Part shown: in pieces, positions 25,283 through 33,468 of the stretch | Position numbering within the stretch: the first letter of the stretch is position 1 | How the letters are laid out: each line of letters begins with the position of its first letter | Assembly (NCBI RefSeq): GCF_014202895.1 | Contig: NZ_JACHHV010000010.1 | Location: 1 to 46,483 of the forward strand | From: Lactovum miscens | GTDB taxonomy: Bacteria > Bacillota > Bacilli > Lactobacillales > Streptococcaceae | Direction of reading: 5' to 3' | DNA: 46,483 nucleotides | Program-made: the position numbers and the translations under genes | The notes under the pieces: generated by a model | The model's database searches: none | What the model was told of the DNA's origin: nothing | Seen by the model: the letters and a program-made list of their open reading frames with translations, nothing else

Positions 25283-26545
25283 TTAAAAAGTTAATAATGA
25301 ATTATTTTTCTTTCCTTTTCGTATAACAACCAGCTGACCTTCAATCATATCTGATTCAGAAAGAACGTAATTAAGATCTTTGACACGTTCACCATTAACG
25401 TAAATGGCACCATTTGTTACATCTTCACGCGCTTGACGTTTTGAACTTTCAATACCTGAACTAACCAAAAGTTCAATTAAATTAAGATCATCATCTGCCT
25501 TTACAGGGTAATGTGGCACTGACTTTAAACCAGACATAATAGACTTAGCATCAAGTTCTTTAAGATTTCCACCACCGAAAAGTACTTCCGTAACATGAAC
25601 GGCATTTTCATAGGATTCTTTACCATGGACCATTGTAACGACTTCGCGAGCTAAGATCTTTTGAGCCAAACGTTCATGACGGGCTGCGTCAAACTTTTTT
25701 TCAATTTGATCAATCTCATCTAATGGCAAGAATGTAAAAATCTTGAGAAGTTTGATTGCGTCATCATCATTAACATTTAACCAGAACTGATACATTTCAA
25801 ATGGTGTTGTTTTACTTGCATCAAGCCAAATTGCATTTCCTTCAGACTTACCGAACTTCTTCCCAGTTGAATCGGTAATAATCGGTGTTGTGATTATATG
25901 TGCAACCACATTTGCTTTGCGTCGCAAAAGCTCCACCCCTGCTGTCAAATTTCCCCATTGGTCTGAGCCTCCCATTTGAAGGGTTACTCCATTAAGTTGG
26001 TTCAACTTGTAGAAATCATACCCCTGCATGATTTGGTATGCAAACTCAGTATAGCTTAGGCCGGTTTCAAGGCGTGTTTTTACTGAATCCTTACTCATCA
26101 TATAGTTTATTGTGAAATATTTACCTACATCACGTAAGAAATCAATAAAAGTCAAATTTTCAAACCAGTTATAATTATTAGTCATCTCTGCACGGTTTTC
26201 GGCTTCAGTCTCAAAGTCAAGGAAACGCTCTAGTTGCAAGTGAATTTTCTCTGCCCAGTTCTTTACAGTCTCTTTTGTCTGTAGTGAACGTTCAGCATTC
26301 TTAAAACTTGGATCGCCAATCAAACCTGTTGCACCACCTACGAGTGCATAAGGCTTGTGTCCTGCCTTCTGTAAGTGCATCATCATAATAATTTGAACTA
26401 GATTTCCAAGATGGAGGCTATCCGCAGTTGGATCAAAGCCGATATAATAGCTAACCATTCCCTCATTCAGTGCTTTACGCAATTCGGTCTCATCTGTTGT
26501 TTGATTAACGAGTCCACGAGCTTTGAGTTCTTCAAAAACTTCCAT
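25283..26545 (-). CDS. tyrS: Tyrosyl-tRNA synthetase
   Basis: A 420-aa class I aminoacyl-tRNA synthetase of the bacterial TyrRS type that charges tRNA-Tyr. The HIGH-type motif is HLGN ([14 protein letters not shown], about 35-48), the tyrosine pocket YDFYKLN and [10 protein letters not shown] (about 190-197), and the KMSKS-type loop [10 protein letters not shown] (about 229-238). The C-terminal S4 RNA-binding domain runs from about 352 ([29 protein letters not shown]) to the end. The ribosome-binding site is AGGAGGAGG. A TG-TATAAT extended -10 lies 30-38 bp upstream of the ATG. I saw no T-box leader in the 445-bp gap upstream. Confidence 0.97.
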   Translation of the reverse strand: MEVFEELKARGLVNQTTDETELRKALNEGMVSYYIGFDPTADSLHLGNLVQIIMMMHLQKAGHKPYALVGGATGLIGDPSFKNAERSLQTKETVKNWAEKIHLQLERFLDFETEAENRAEMTNNYNWFENLTFIDFLRDVGKYFTINYMMSKDSVKTRLETGLSYTEFAYQIMQGYDFYKLNQLNGVTLQMGGSDQWGNLTAGVELLRRKANVVAHIITTPIITDSTGKKFGKSEGNAIWLDASKTTPFEMYQFWLNVNDDDAIKLLKIFTFLPLDEIDQIEKKFDAARHERLAQKILAREVVTMVHGKESYENAVHVTEVLFGGGNLKELDAKSIMSGLKSVPHYPVKADDDLNLIELLVSSGIESSKRQAREDVTNGAIYVNGERVKDLNYVLSESDMIEGQLVVIRKGKKNNSLLTF

Positions 26546-26943
26546 TATATCCTCCTCCTTCAGTATAATGCCTAATTATAACAAGAATCGTTATAAATTG
26601 AAAGAAATGAAGGTACTTGATCCACTATTTAGTGCTCAATTAGCATTTAGGGTTACTTGTATCATATAGTTGTATGGGTTATTAAAATATGGTGAAAATA
26701 ACAAATCTAAGAGAGTAATTTTAGCTACTATTTTTCTTTCTTGAATTTCTAGGCTAAACATATTAATGTTTCCATCATATAATTTTCACACCTTTAGCAT
26801 CAAAAACTTTTGGATTGCTATAAAAAAGTTTTGAAGGGCTCTCAAATTGACGACCTATCCAAATGGCAGTACCACAGCTAAAATAACTCTTATGAAGATA
26901 TTCATTTTTGTTTTGTTTTATCAAATAGTCTTATTTTTTAACT
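26546..26943 (-). promoter_or_regulatory. Region upstream of tyrS
   Basis: Contains the extended -10 (TATAAT at 26575-26580, TG before it) for tyrS. The conserved T-box sequence GGTGG or TGGNACCGCG is not visible on the minus strand. A gene remnant at 26775-26930 is listed separately. Confidence 0.5.
26775..26930 (-). pseudogene. Short gene fragment between pdhD and tyrS
   Basis: An open frame of 51 codons on the minus strand reads with ordinary coding composition: YLIKQNKNEYLHKSYFSCG, then TAIWIGRQFESPSKLFYSNP, ending KVFDAKGVKII. It lacks a convincing start (a TTG is possible) and ribosome-binding site. The Cys-Gly-Trp-Ile-Gly content is unlike AT-rich noise, so it may be the C-terminal piece of a lost gene. 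Family not recognised. Confidence 0.35.
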
Positions 26944-26972
26944 AAAAAATCATCAATTTTTTGATGATTTTC
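26944..26972 (-). terminator. pdh operon terminator
   Basis: Minus-strand hairpin AAAATCATCAA / TTGATGATTTT with an AAAA loop and T-run, 20 bp after the pdhD stop. Confidence 0.9.
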
Positions 26973-26991
26973 AACAATTTATTAAAAATAA

Positions 26992-28413
26992 TTAAATATG
27001 AATAGGCATGCCATCAGCCAATTCAGCAGTATCCATAATAGCTTCACCAAGTGTTGGGTGAGGTTGGATGGTTAGTGAGATATCATGAGCAGTCAAGCCA
27101 TTTTCAATAGCCAACGATAAGCCTGAAATCAAATCTGAGGCACCTGGACCAGCAATTTGGGCGCCGATGATTGCCCCTTCTTTGTTCTCAGTAATCAACC
27201 GAATAAATCCCTCTGCTTCATCCATTGATAAAGCACGTCCATTAGCTGCAAATGGAAATTTAGAAATCTTGACATCTCCCTTACGATCGGCCACATCAGC
27301 AGGTGTCACGCCCACCGTTGCAAGCTCTGTAGAAGTATAAGCTACAGCTGGCAATGAGATATGCATATCGACTGCTTCTGGATCACCAGAGATAGCTGCT
27401 GCTGCAATCTTACCTTGGAAGCTAGCTTTGTGAGCAAGCATTGGTCCAGGCACAACATCACCAATAGCATAGATGTGTTCAACTGAAGTTTTGTATGAAT
27501 CATCTACTTCTATCAACCCACGATCAAGCATTTTAATGTCCGTATTATTCAAGCCGATAAGATCTGTGTTGGCACGACGTCCTACAGCCACAAGTAGATA
27601 ATCACCCGTTACAGTTTGTTCTTTACCATCAACTTCAAAAGTTAAAGTAACATCTTTGTCTGTTTGAACAGCTGAGATAGCTTTGGCAGAAGTGAAAATA
27701 TCAGAACCACTAGCTTTAACACGCTTAGAAATGATATCCGACATTTCTGTATCGAATCCGTTCAAAATGTGATCAAGTCCCTCGACGATAGTAATTTTAG
27801 CACCAAGCAAGCGATAAGCGCCGCCTAATTCTGAACCAATAACACCACCACCGACGATGATCAAGTGCTTAGGAATTTCTTTAAGGCTCAAGGCAGAAGT
27901 TGAATCAAGGATACGACCACCAAATGGGAATGGAGGAATTTCAATAGGACGTGAACCAGTTGCAATGATACAGTTATTAAAGTGTAAGAGTTTGAAACCA
28001 TCTTCTTGCTCTACATTAAGTGTTTCATTGTCAAGAAATTCAGCATTACCTTTGATGATCTCAACCTTATGTTTCTTAAGCAACATTCCAACACCGCCAG
28101 TTAATTGCTTAACAACTTGTTCGTCTTTCCATTTTTGAGCAGATGCCCAATCAAGCTTAACTCCTGTTGTAGTTAAACCAAATGGGGATTCTTTAGCTTC
28201 TTCTCGCTTTGCATCTGCATAATGATGACCAATGTTGATCAAAGCTTTTGATGGAATACAGCCAATATTTAAACAAACACCACCTACATTATCCTTTTCA
28301 ATAATAGTTACTTTTTGTCCCAATTCTGCAGCACGAATAGCAGCAACATATCCGCCAGGGCCTGAACCAATAACAACTGTGTCAATTTCAGTAGCTTGTG
28401 CACCTACAACCAT
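26992..28413 (-). CDS. pdhD: Dihydrolipoamide dehydrogenase (E3 of pyruvate dehydrogenase)
   Basis: Flavoprotein of 473 aa that reoxidises the E2 lipoyl groups with NAD+. FAD-binding GSGPGGYVAAIRAAE is at 17-31, the redox-active disulfide is C47/C52 (GGVCLNIGCIPSK), the NAD-binding GGGVIGSELGGAYRLLGA is at about 185-202, and the catalytic His-Glu dyad is HPTLGEAI near residue 455. There is no N-terminal lipoyl domain, unlike some streptococcal E3 proteins. It is the last gene of the operon (82 bp after pdhC) and is followed by a terminator. Confidence 0.96.
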   Translation of the reverse strand: MVVGAQATEIDTVVIGSGPGGYVAAIRAAELGQKVTIIEKDNVGGVCLNIGCIPSKALINIGHHYADAKREEAKESPFGLTTTGVKLDWASAQKWKDEQVVKQLTGGVGMLLKKHKVEIIKGNAEFLDNETLNVEQEDGFKLLHFNNCIIATGSRPIEIPPFPFGGRILDSTSALSLKEIPKHLIIVGGGVIGSELGGAYRLLGAKITIVEGLDHILNGFDTEMSDIISKRVKASGSDIFTSAKAISAVQTDKDVTLTFEVDGKEQTVTGDYLLVAVGRRANTDLIGLNNTDIKMLDRGLIEVDDSYKTSVEHIYAIGDVVPGPMLAHKASFQGKIAAAAISGDPEAVDMHISLPAVAYTSTELATVGVTPADVADRKGDVKISKFPFAANGRALSMDEAEGFIRLITENKEGAIIGAQIAGPGASDLISGLSLAIENGLTAHDISLTIQPHPTLGEAIMDTAELADGMPIHI

Positions 28414-28495
28414 TTTATTCTCTTACCTTTCTTCAAAAAAACAGAGTGAAGTTTCAAAACCAAAGTACTTGTCCTTCACCCAGTTAGACTTTCTA

Positions 28496-30094
28496 TTAAA
28501 TTTCCATCAACATAAATGTTGGATCAGCGATAAGTGTCTTGAAGTAATTCAATGCTGATTGTCCCATCATACCGTCAATCAAACGGTGATCATAAGTCAA
28601 TGAGAGCTTCATATTTTGTCCAACAACAATTTCACCAGCTTGGTTAACAATTGGTTCTTTCACAATCGAACCGAGACCCAGAATAGCAACATCAGATCCG
28701 TTAATAATTGGTGTAAACCAAGTTCCACGAGCTGAACCAAGGTTTGAGATTGTAATCGTAGAGCCTTGCATTTGAGCAGGTTTCAATGTACCTTCACGAG
28801 CCGCAATTGCAAGATCAGAAATTTCAGTGGCGATTTCAAAGATTGACTTATTTTCAGCTTCATGGATAACTGGTACGTAAAGTCCTGTAGGGGCATTTAC
28901 GGCAATCCCTAGTCCAACATGTTCATGATAAACAATTTCTTGTTTTTCATAATCAACAGAAGCATTCATATCTGGGAACTTATGAGCTGTTGCAGCTAAT
29001 GCTTTAGCAACATAAGCAAGATAAGTTAATTTGATATTTTGCTTTGCAGCAATCTCTTTATATTTGTTACGGTGATCCACCAAAGCTGAAACTTCTACTT
29101 GATCAAAGTTAGTTACTGGTGGGATGACTGTGTGTTGTTTAGTCATAATCTTAGATACAACCCTACGAGTTGGGTTCATCTTCTCACGATGATCGCCAAC
29201 CTGAGGCGCAACTGGTGCAGGTGCAGCTTTAGCAGGTGTTGATTCAGTCCTAACCGCAGTGGCAACTACAGGAACAGCTGCAGGCGTTTCAACAACACTA
29301 TTAACTGGTGCAGATGTTCCTTTTATAAAGTTATTCACATCAGCAATTGTTGTATGTCCGTGACGACCAGAAGCAGTTACTTGTGTAAGGTCAACATGAT
29401 TAACGCGTGCATAGTGACGAACAGATGGCATCGCAAGAACACGACCAACGATTGTTGTCTTTGTGAGTGGTGATTTTGCTTCAACAGGCGCTGCAGGAGC
29501 AGCTTGTACATTGTTTGGAGCCAGACTAGTTGCAGGTGCTGGTTTTGCGCCATTACCATTATACTCAATCAAAGGCTCCCCCACAGCAACTGTGGTGCCA
29601 GCTTCAACAAAGAGTTTGGTTACTGTTCCTGAGTAAGGAGATAAAATTTCCTGCATAAGCTTATCATTTTGAACCTCGGCAACTGGGTCGTCTTCTTTGA
29701 CAACATCGCCAACTTTTACAAGCCAATTTGCTATATCGCCTTCAGCCATCCCTTCGCCAATATCAGGCATTTTGAAGATTAAAGCATCAGCAGCCACAGC
29801 TGTTTGATCTACCGACACAGGTACTGCTAACTTACTTGCGCTTGCAACAACTTCATCACTTCCATCATATTCAATCAAAGGCTCCCCTACAGCAACTGTG
29901 GTGCCAGCTTCAACAAAGAGTTTGGTTACTGTTCCTGAATAAGGAGATAAAATTTCCTGCATAAGCTTGTCATTTTGAACCTCGGCAACTGGATCGTCTT
30001 CTTTGACAACATCGCCAACTTTTACAAGCCAATTTGCTATATCGCCTTCAGCCATCCCTTCGCCAATATCAGGCATTTTGAAAATATTACTCAT
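28496..30094 (-). CDS. pdhC: Dihydrolipoamide acetyltransferase (E2) with two lipoyl domains
   Basis: Core subunit of the complex, 532 aa, which transfers acetyl groups to CoA. Two lipoyl domains are visible, at about 1-78 and 105-180, each with the lipoylated Lys in QNDKLMQEI (K43 and K145). The two domains are identical over about 75 residues and the DNA repeats with a 306-bp offset. A Pro/Ala-rich linker, an E1/E3-binding domain (about 222-262, PSVRHYARVNHVDLTQVTASG) and a second linker precede the catalytic domain (about 300-532) with active-site H503 and D507 in DHRLIDG. The start overlaps the pdhB stop by 8 bp. Confidence 0.96.
   Translation of the reverse strand: MSNIFKMPDIGEGMAEGDIANWLVKVGDVVKEDDPVAEVQNDKLMQEILSPYSGTVTKLFVEAGTTVAVGEPLIEYDGSDEVVASASKLAVPVSVDQTAVAADALIFKMPDIGEGMAEGDIANWLVKVGDVVKEDDPVAEVQNDKLMQEILSPYSGTVTKLFVEAGTTVAVGEPLIEYNGNGAKPAPATSLAPNNVQAAPAAPVEAKSPLTKTTIVGRVLAMPSVRHYARVNHVDLTQVTASGRHGHTTIADVNNFIKGTSAPVNSVVETPAAVPVVATAVRTESTPAKAAPAPVAPQVGDHREKMNPTRRVVSKIMTKQHTVIPPVTNFDQVEVSALVDHRNKYKEIAAKQNIKLTYLAYVAKALAATAHKFPDMNASVDYEKQEIVYHEHVGLGIAVNAPTGLYVPVIHEAENKSIFEIATEISDLAIAAREGTLKPAQMQGSTITISNLGSARGTWFTPIINGSDVAILGLGSIVKEPIVNQAGEIVVGQNMKLSLTYDHRLIDGMMGQSALNYFKTLIADPTFMLMEI
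29563..29781 (-). repeat. Direct repeat, lipoyl-domain copy 2 of pdhC
   Basis: A 219-bp block nearly identical to 29869-30087, offset 306 bp. I count about five to seven base differences, mostly silent. It encodes the second lipoyl domain. Confidence 0.9.
29869..30087 (-). repeat. Direct repeat, lipoyl-domain copy 1 of pdhC
   Basis: Partner of the block at 29563-29781; encodes the first lipoyl domain. Near-identity at DNA level points to recent duplication or gene conversion. Confidence 0.9.
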
Positions 30095-31067
30095 AAGATA
30101 CTACCTCTTTCACTTTATTTACGATATCTTCAACTTTAATATTCCAATCATTTTCTGCGGATGAAAATGGAAATACTGAATCCGGAGCAGCTACACGACC
30201 AATAGGTGCATCAAGGCTTAGAACAAAACGCTCAGCAATTTCTGCCATGACATTAGCAGCAATTCCAGCAGTACGTTGAGCTTCTTGAACAACAACAACT
30301 CGACCTGTTTTTTCAACTGTTTTACCGATAGATTTGATATCAAGTGGAGCAACTGTACGGAGGTCAATTACCTCAGCATTAATGCCTTCAGTTGCTAATT
30401 CATCAGCTGCCTTAAGAGATAATTGAACGGTACCCCCATAAGCAATAATTGATACATCAGTTCCTTCTTTAGCAACAGAGGCCTCATCCAATGGTGTAGT
30501 ATAATAACCCTCTGGAACTTCCCCTTTCAATGAACGGTAAAGGTGAAGATTTTCAAGAAACATCACTGGGTCATTACTTTCAATTGATGAAAGGAGCAAT
30601 CCTTTTGCATCTTCTGGATTTGAAGGCATCACAACACGTAGCCCAGGGATTTGTGAAAGTAGCCCCTCAATTGAATCAGCATGCATCTCTGGCGTTTTTG
30701 TACCTATGCCATACGGTGTGCGAAGCACAATACCATTTGAACGTTTATTGCTAAAACGATAACGTGTACGGCTCATCTGACCTGCAATACTGTCAAATAC
30801 TTCAAAAATGAAAGTTCCAAACTGGATTTCCATTATAGGTTTGTACCCTTGCGTTGCAAGACCGATAGCTAAACCACCAATACCTGATTCGGCAAGTGGT
30901 GTATTAAATACACGGTCTTCACCATACTTAGCTTGTAAACCGTCTGTGGCACGAAATACACCGCCGTTTTGGCCGACATCTTCACCAAAAACCAAAGTAT
31001 CTTTATTTTTCTCTAGAGCCAAATCAAGAGCTTCTGTAATTGCTGAAATATATGTTTTAATAGCCAT
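30087..31067 (-). CDS. pdhB: Pyruvate dehydrogenase E1 beta subunit
   Basis: A 326-aa thiamine-pyrophosphate enzyme subunit that, with the alpha subunit, decarboxylates pyruvate. It carries the transketolase pyrimidine-binding domain (VFGEDVGQNGGVFRATDGL; catalytic Glu in TPLAESGIGGLAIGLA and EIQFGTF) and the C-terminal domain with VVVVQEAQRTAGIAANV. Length fits the family. It starts 2 bp past the pdhA stop, and a strong coupling to pdhA is expected. Confidence 0.96.
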   Translation of the reverse strand: MAIKTYISAITEALDLALEKNKDTLVFGEDVGQNGGVFRATDGLQAKYGEDRVFNTPLAESGIGGLAIGLATQGYKPIMEIQFGTFIFEVFDSIAGQMSRTRYRFSNKRSNGIVLRTPYGIGTKTPEMHADSIEGLLSQIPGLRVVMPSNPEDAKGLLLSSIESNDPVMFLENLHLYRSLKGEVPEGYYTTPLDEASVAKEGTDVSIIAYGGTVQLSLKAADELATEGINAEVIDLRTVAPLDIKSIGKTVEKTGRVVVVQEAQRTAGIAANVMAEIAERFVLSLDAPIGRVAAPDSVFPFSSAENDWNIKVEDIVNKVKEVVSYE

Positions 31068-31069
31068 TC

Positions 31070-32194
31070 TTATTTGCCCTCACTTTCAAACTTAGCAATT
31101 TGTTCTGCCATTGCTTGGCCGGGAACTTCAAGTGTGTTCTTAATGAAACTTGAAATCTTTTGCTTTTCTACAGCATTAGCTTTCTTAATATTTTCATCAA
31201 TCAGTGCATCAAGTTCTGCCACATAAGCTTCTTCTTGCTTTTCATCCCAGATTTTCTTGTCAATTAAGAATTTGCGCATACGAACAAGTGGTTCTTTCTT
31301 CCACCAACCATCAAGTTCGTCTTGAGTACGATAACGGAGTGGGTCATCCCCAGCTGTTGAATGTGGTTCCAAACGGTTTGTTATCGTTTCAATCACAACC
31401 GGACCATTGCCAGCAACCGCCCATTCACGAGCTTTCTTAGATGCAAGGTACATAGCAATTGCATCCATGCCGTCAACAACAATAGATGGTGCACCGGCAG
31501 CCCAACCTTTAGCAGCTAAGTGCTTCGCTGCTGTTTGAAACTTACGGGGTGTTGAAATAGCATAACCGTTATTTTGAATGAACGCAACTAAAGGTGCTTT
31601 ATAAGCTGATGCAAAGTTGATTCCTTCATAAGTATCGCCCTCTGATGAACCACCGTCACCTGTATAAGCAAAAGCGACAGCATCTTTTTTTCTTTTCTTA
31701 AGACCAAGTGCAACACCTGCAGCTTCAACATATTGAGCACCTATGATGATTTGTGGGAACCAAGAATTTACTGGTTTGCCATCTTCAGTTTCGTATTCAT
31801 TTCCAAGTTGATGACCCCGTGACCAAAGAAGACCCTTCCAGATTGGCCAGCCTTTTGAGTAGATTTGTGGAAGATCACGGTATCCTGGAAATAGCCAGTC
31901 TTCATCCGTGAAAGCAAATGAAGAGGCCATTTGTGAAGCTTCTTGTCCAGCGTGAGGGCCAAAAAATCCCATACGTCCTTGCTTAGCCAATTTCATGCAG
32001 CGGATATCCACCTGACGTGCGAAAAGCATTTTTTTGAAGAGCTCAACGAGCTTCTCATCTGAAAGAGCTGCGGCTTTAAGACCTTCTTGATCGACAATTT
32101 TTCCCTCTTCATTAAGGATTTGCATCATCGGAAAAGAATTGTCTTGAAGTTCAATTTGCTTATTAAAGTCCAAAATTTCTTTTGAATTTGACAT
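31070..32194 (-). CDS. pdhA: Pyruvate dehydrogenase E1 alpha subunit
   Basis: A 374-aa E1 alpha subunit. The TPP/Mg-binding motif is GDGGSSEGDTYEGINFASAYKAPLVAFIQNNGYA (about 181-214; key residues G181, D182, N211), and the phosphorylation-loop region HSTAGDDPLRYRTQDELD follows near 281. The FARQVDIRCMKLAKQGRMGFFGPHAGQEA start of the fold is also typical. Together with pdhB, C and D it makes acetyl-CoA under aerobic or low-sugar conditions. It follows lplL by 25 bp with a GGAGG ribosome-binding site. Confidence 0.96.
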   Translation of the reverse strand: MSNSKEILDFNKQIELQDNSFPMMQILNEEGKIVDQEGLKAAALSDEKLVELFKKMLFARQVDIRCMKLAKQGRMGFFGPHAGQEASQMASSFAFTDEDWLFPGYRDLPQIYSKGWPIWKGLLWSRGHQLGNEYETEDGKPVNSWFPQIIIGAQYVEAAGVALGLKKRKKDAVAFAYTGDGGSSEGDTYEGINFASAYKAPLVAFIQNNGYAISTPRKFQTAAKHLAAKGWAAGAPSIVVDGMDAIAMYLASKKAREWAVAGNGPVVIETITNRLEPHSTAGDDPLRYRTQDELDGWWKKEPLVRMRKFLIDKKIWDEKQEEAYVAELDALIDENIKKANAVEKQKISSFIKNTLEVPGQAMAEQIAKFESEGK

Positions 32195-32219
32195 TTATAA
32201 CCTCCAAATATTATAAAAA

Positions 32220-33215
32220 TTAGATTAACTTATCTGCCTTGAAGAGCTCTGAAAGTTCTTCATTTTCGATTGTCCCAAAGTATTGACCTTCTTTATTTTT
32301 TTCAAGAACTTTGAAAACTTCAGCTGGGTCAAATGTGACACCAATGAATTCATCCTTGATATCACGCCAATCACGTATACCTAAGAAATCACCGACAAAA
32401 TCAATATCAGTAATTTTACCGGCTGTAACATTGATATTAACATCAATAGATCCACCAGTAAACTTAGCATGGTTGGTAAAAGTAAATTTAGGTGATTCAC
32501 CATAATTCCAATTCCAAGTTGAAAACTGATTGTCCCGCCATTCATGAATTCCATTACGCTGCTCATCAGTCAAGATGAGCTCTCCATCTTTACCCTCATC
32601 TGTCAAATAGTACTGAAGAGAGTCCAAAAACTTTTGCAAATCTAGATCAGGTGCATAATCCTTGATCATACCAACACGAGTACGCACTGATTTAGCTGCT
32701 TTTGAAACAAATTTTTCATCTGATACGTTCAGTGAGCGGATCATCGCTTCTACATCTGAATTCCAAAGTAAAGTACCATGGTGCATAAGGTAACCACCTG
32801 CGTAGCGTTGGGCATTTCCAGAAATTTTCTTTCCATCAATCTCTAGATCATTACGGCCAGTAATCTTTGCATTAAGCCCTACAGCATGAAGTGCATCGTA
32901 CATTGGTTTAACAAATTGCTCAAAATTTACACCTGCTGAGCTTGAAACAGGAACAAAGAAAGTAAAACAAATGTTTCCCATATCATGATAAACCGCACCA
33001 CCTCCTGAGACACGTCGAACAACTTGAACATCATTAGCGTTGATGTAGTCTTGGTTCACTTCGGCGAAAGTATTCTGATTTCTACCGACGATGACAGCAC
33101 GTTTATTTTGCCAGAGTGAGAAAACAGGTTTCTCTGGTTTTAAGTTATAGAGTAACCATGAATCCATGGCAATATTTTGATAGGCATCATTGCCTTCATA
33201 CGTTATAAATTGCAA
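32220..33215 (-). CDS. lplL: Lipoate-protein ligase
   Basis: A 331-aa ligase that attaches free lipoate to E2 domains, here in the same operon as its target. I start it at the TTG at 33215 (MQFITYEGNDAYQN), 7 nt after AAGGA; the longer frame to 33251 adds 12 residues without a ribosome-binding site. Motifs: RRVSGGGAVYHDMGN (about 68-82, the lipoyl-AMP loop), KISGNAQRYAGGYLMHHGTLL (about 131-151, catalytic Lys) and a C-terminal accessory domain (about 240-331) that lets the enzyme activate lipoate. First gene of the operon; promoter at 33345-33373. Confidence 0.92.
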   Translation of the reverse strand: MQFITYEGNDAYQNIAMDSWLLYNLKPEKPVFSLWQNKRAVIVGRNQNTFAEVNQDYINANDVQVVRRVSGGGAVYHDMGNICFTFFVPVSSSAGVNFEQFVKPMYDALHAVGLNAKITGRNDLEIDGKKISGNAQRYAGGYLMHHGTLLWNSDVEAMIRSLNVSDEKFVSKAAKSVRTRVGMIKDYAPDLDLQKFLDSLQYYLTDEGKDGELILTDEQRNGIHEWRDNQFSTWNWNYGESPKFTFTNHAKFTGGSIDVNINVTAGKITDIDFVGDFLGIRDWRDIKDEFIGVTFDPAEVFKVLEKNKEGQYFGTIENEELSELFKADKLI

Positions 33216-33344
33216 GAATTTATCCTTTCTATTACCTAAACCGGTTTCCAAACATTGTGGGAAAGGGGTTAATTTGTGACTTCAACTGAACATCATAAAA
33301 AGATTGAATTAATCAACCTCCATCACAAAATCTTCTACAAAATA

Positions 33345-33373
33345 ATTTTAACAAAGTTCACAAGAGCTTGCAA
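33345..33373 (-). promoter_or_regulatory. pdh operon promoter with a Rex-like site
   Basis: On the minus strand TTGCAA (33368-33373), 17 bp, TAAAAT (33345-33350). The spacer holds TTGTGAA, then CTTT, then GTTAAAA (33346-33363): a perfect left half of the Rex consensus TTGTGAA-N4-TTCACAA and a 4/7 right half. Rex senses NADH/NAD+. Confidence 0.55.
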
Positions 33374-33402
33374 ATTTTTGGATCCGCTTTCCATAGTGTT
33401 TT

Positions 33403-33429
33403 GAAAAAAGAAGGCATTTTGCCCTCTTC
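33403..33429 (-). terminator. uup terminator
   Basis: Minus-strand stem AAGAGGGC / GCCTTCTT with an AAAAT loop, followed by TTTTTT, about 40 bp after the uup stop. Confidence 0.75.
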
Positions 33430-33468
33430 AATATTATTTGTGTACCTTGAATTCATCTACCAAGAGAG

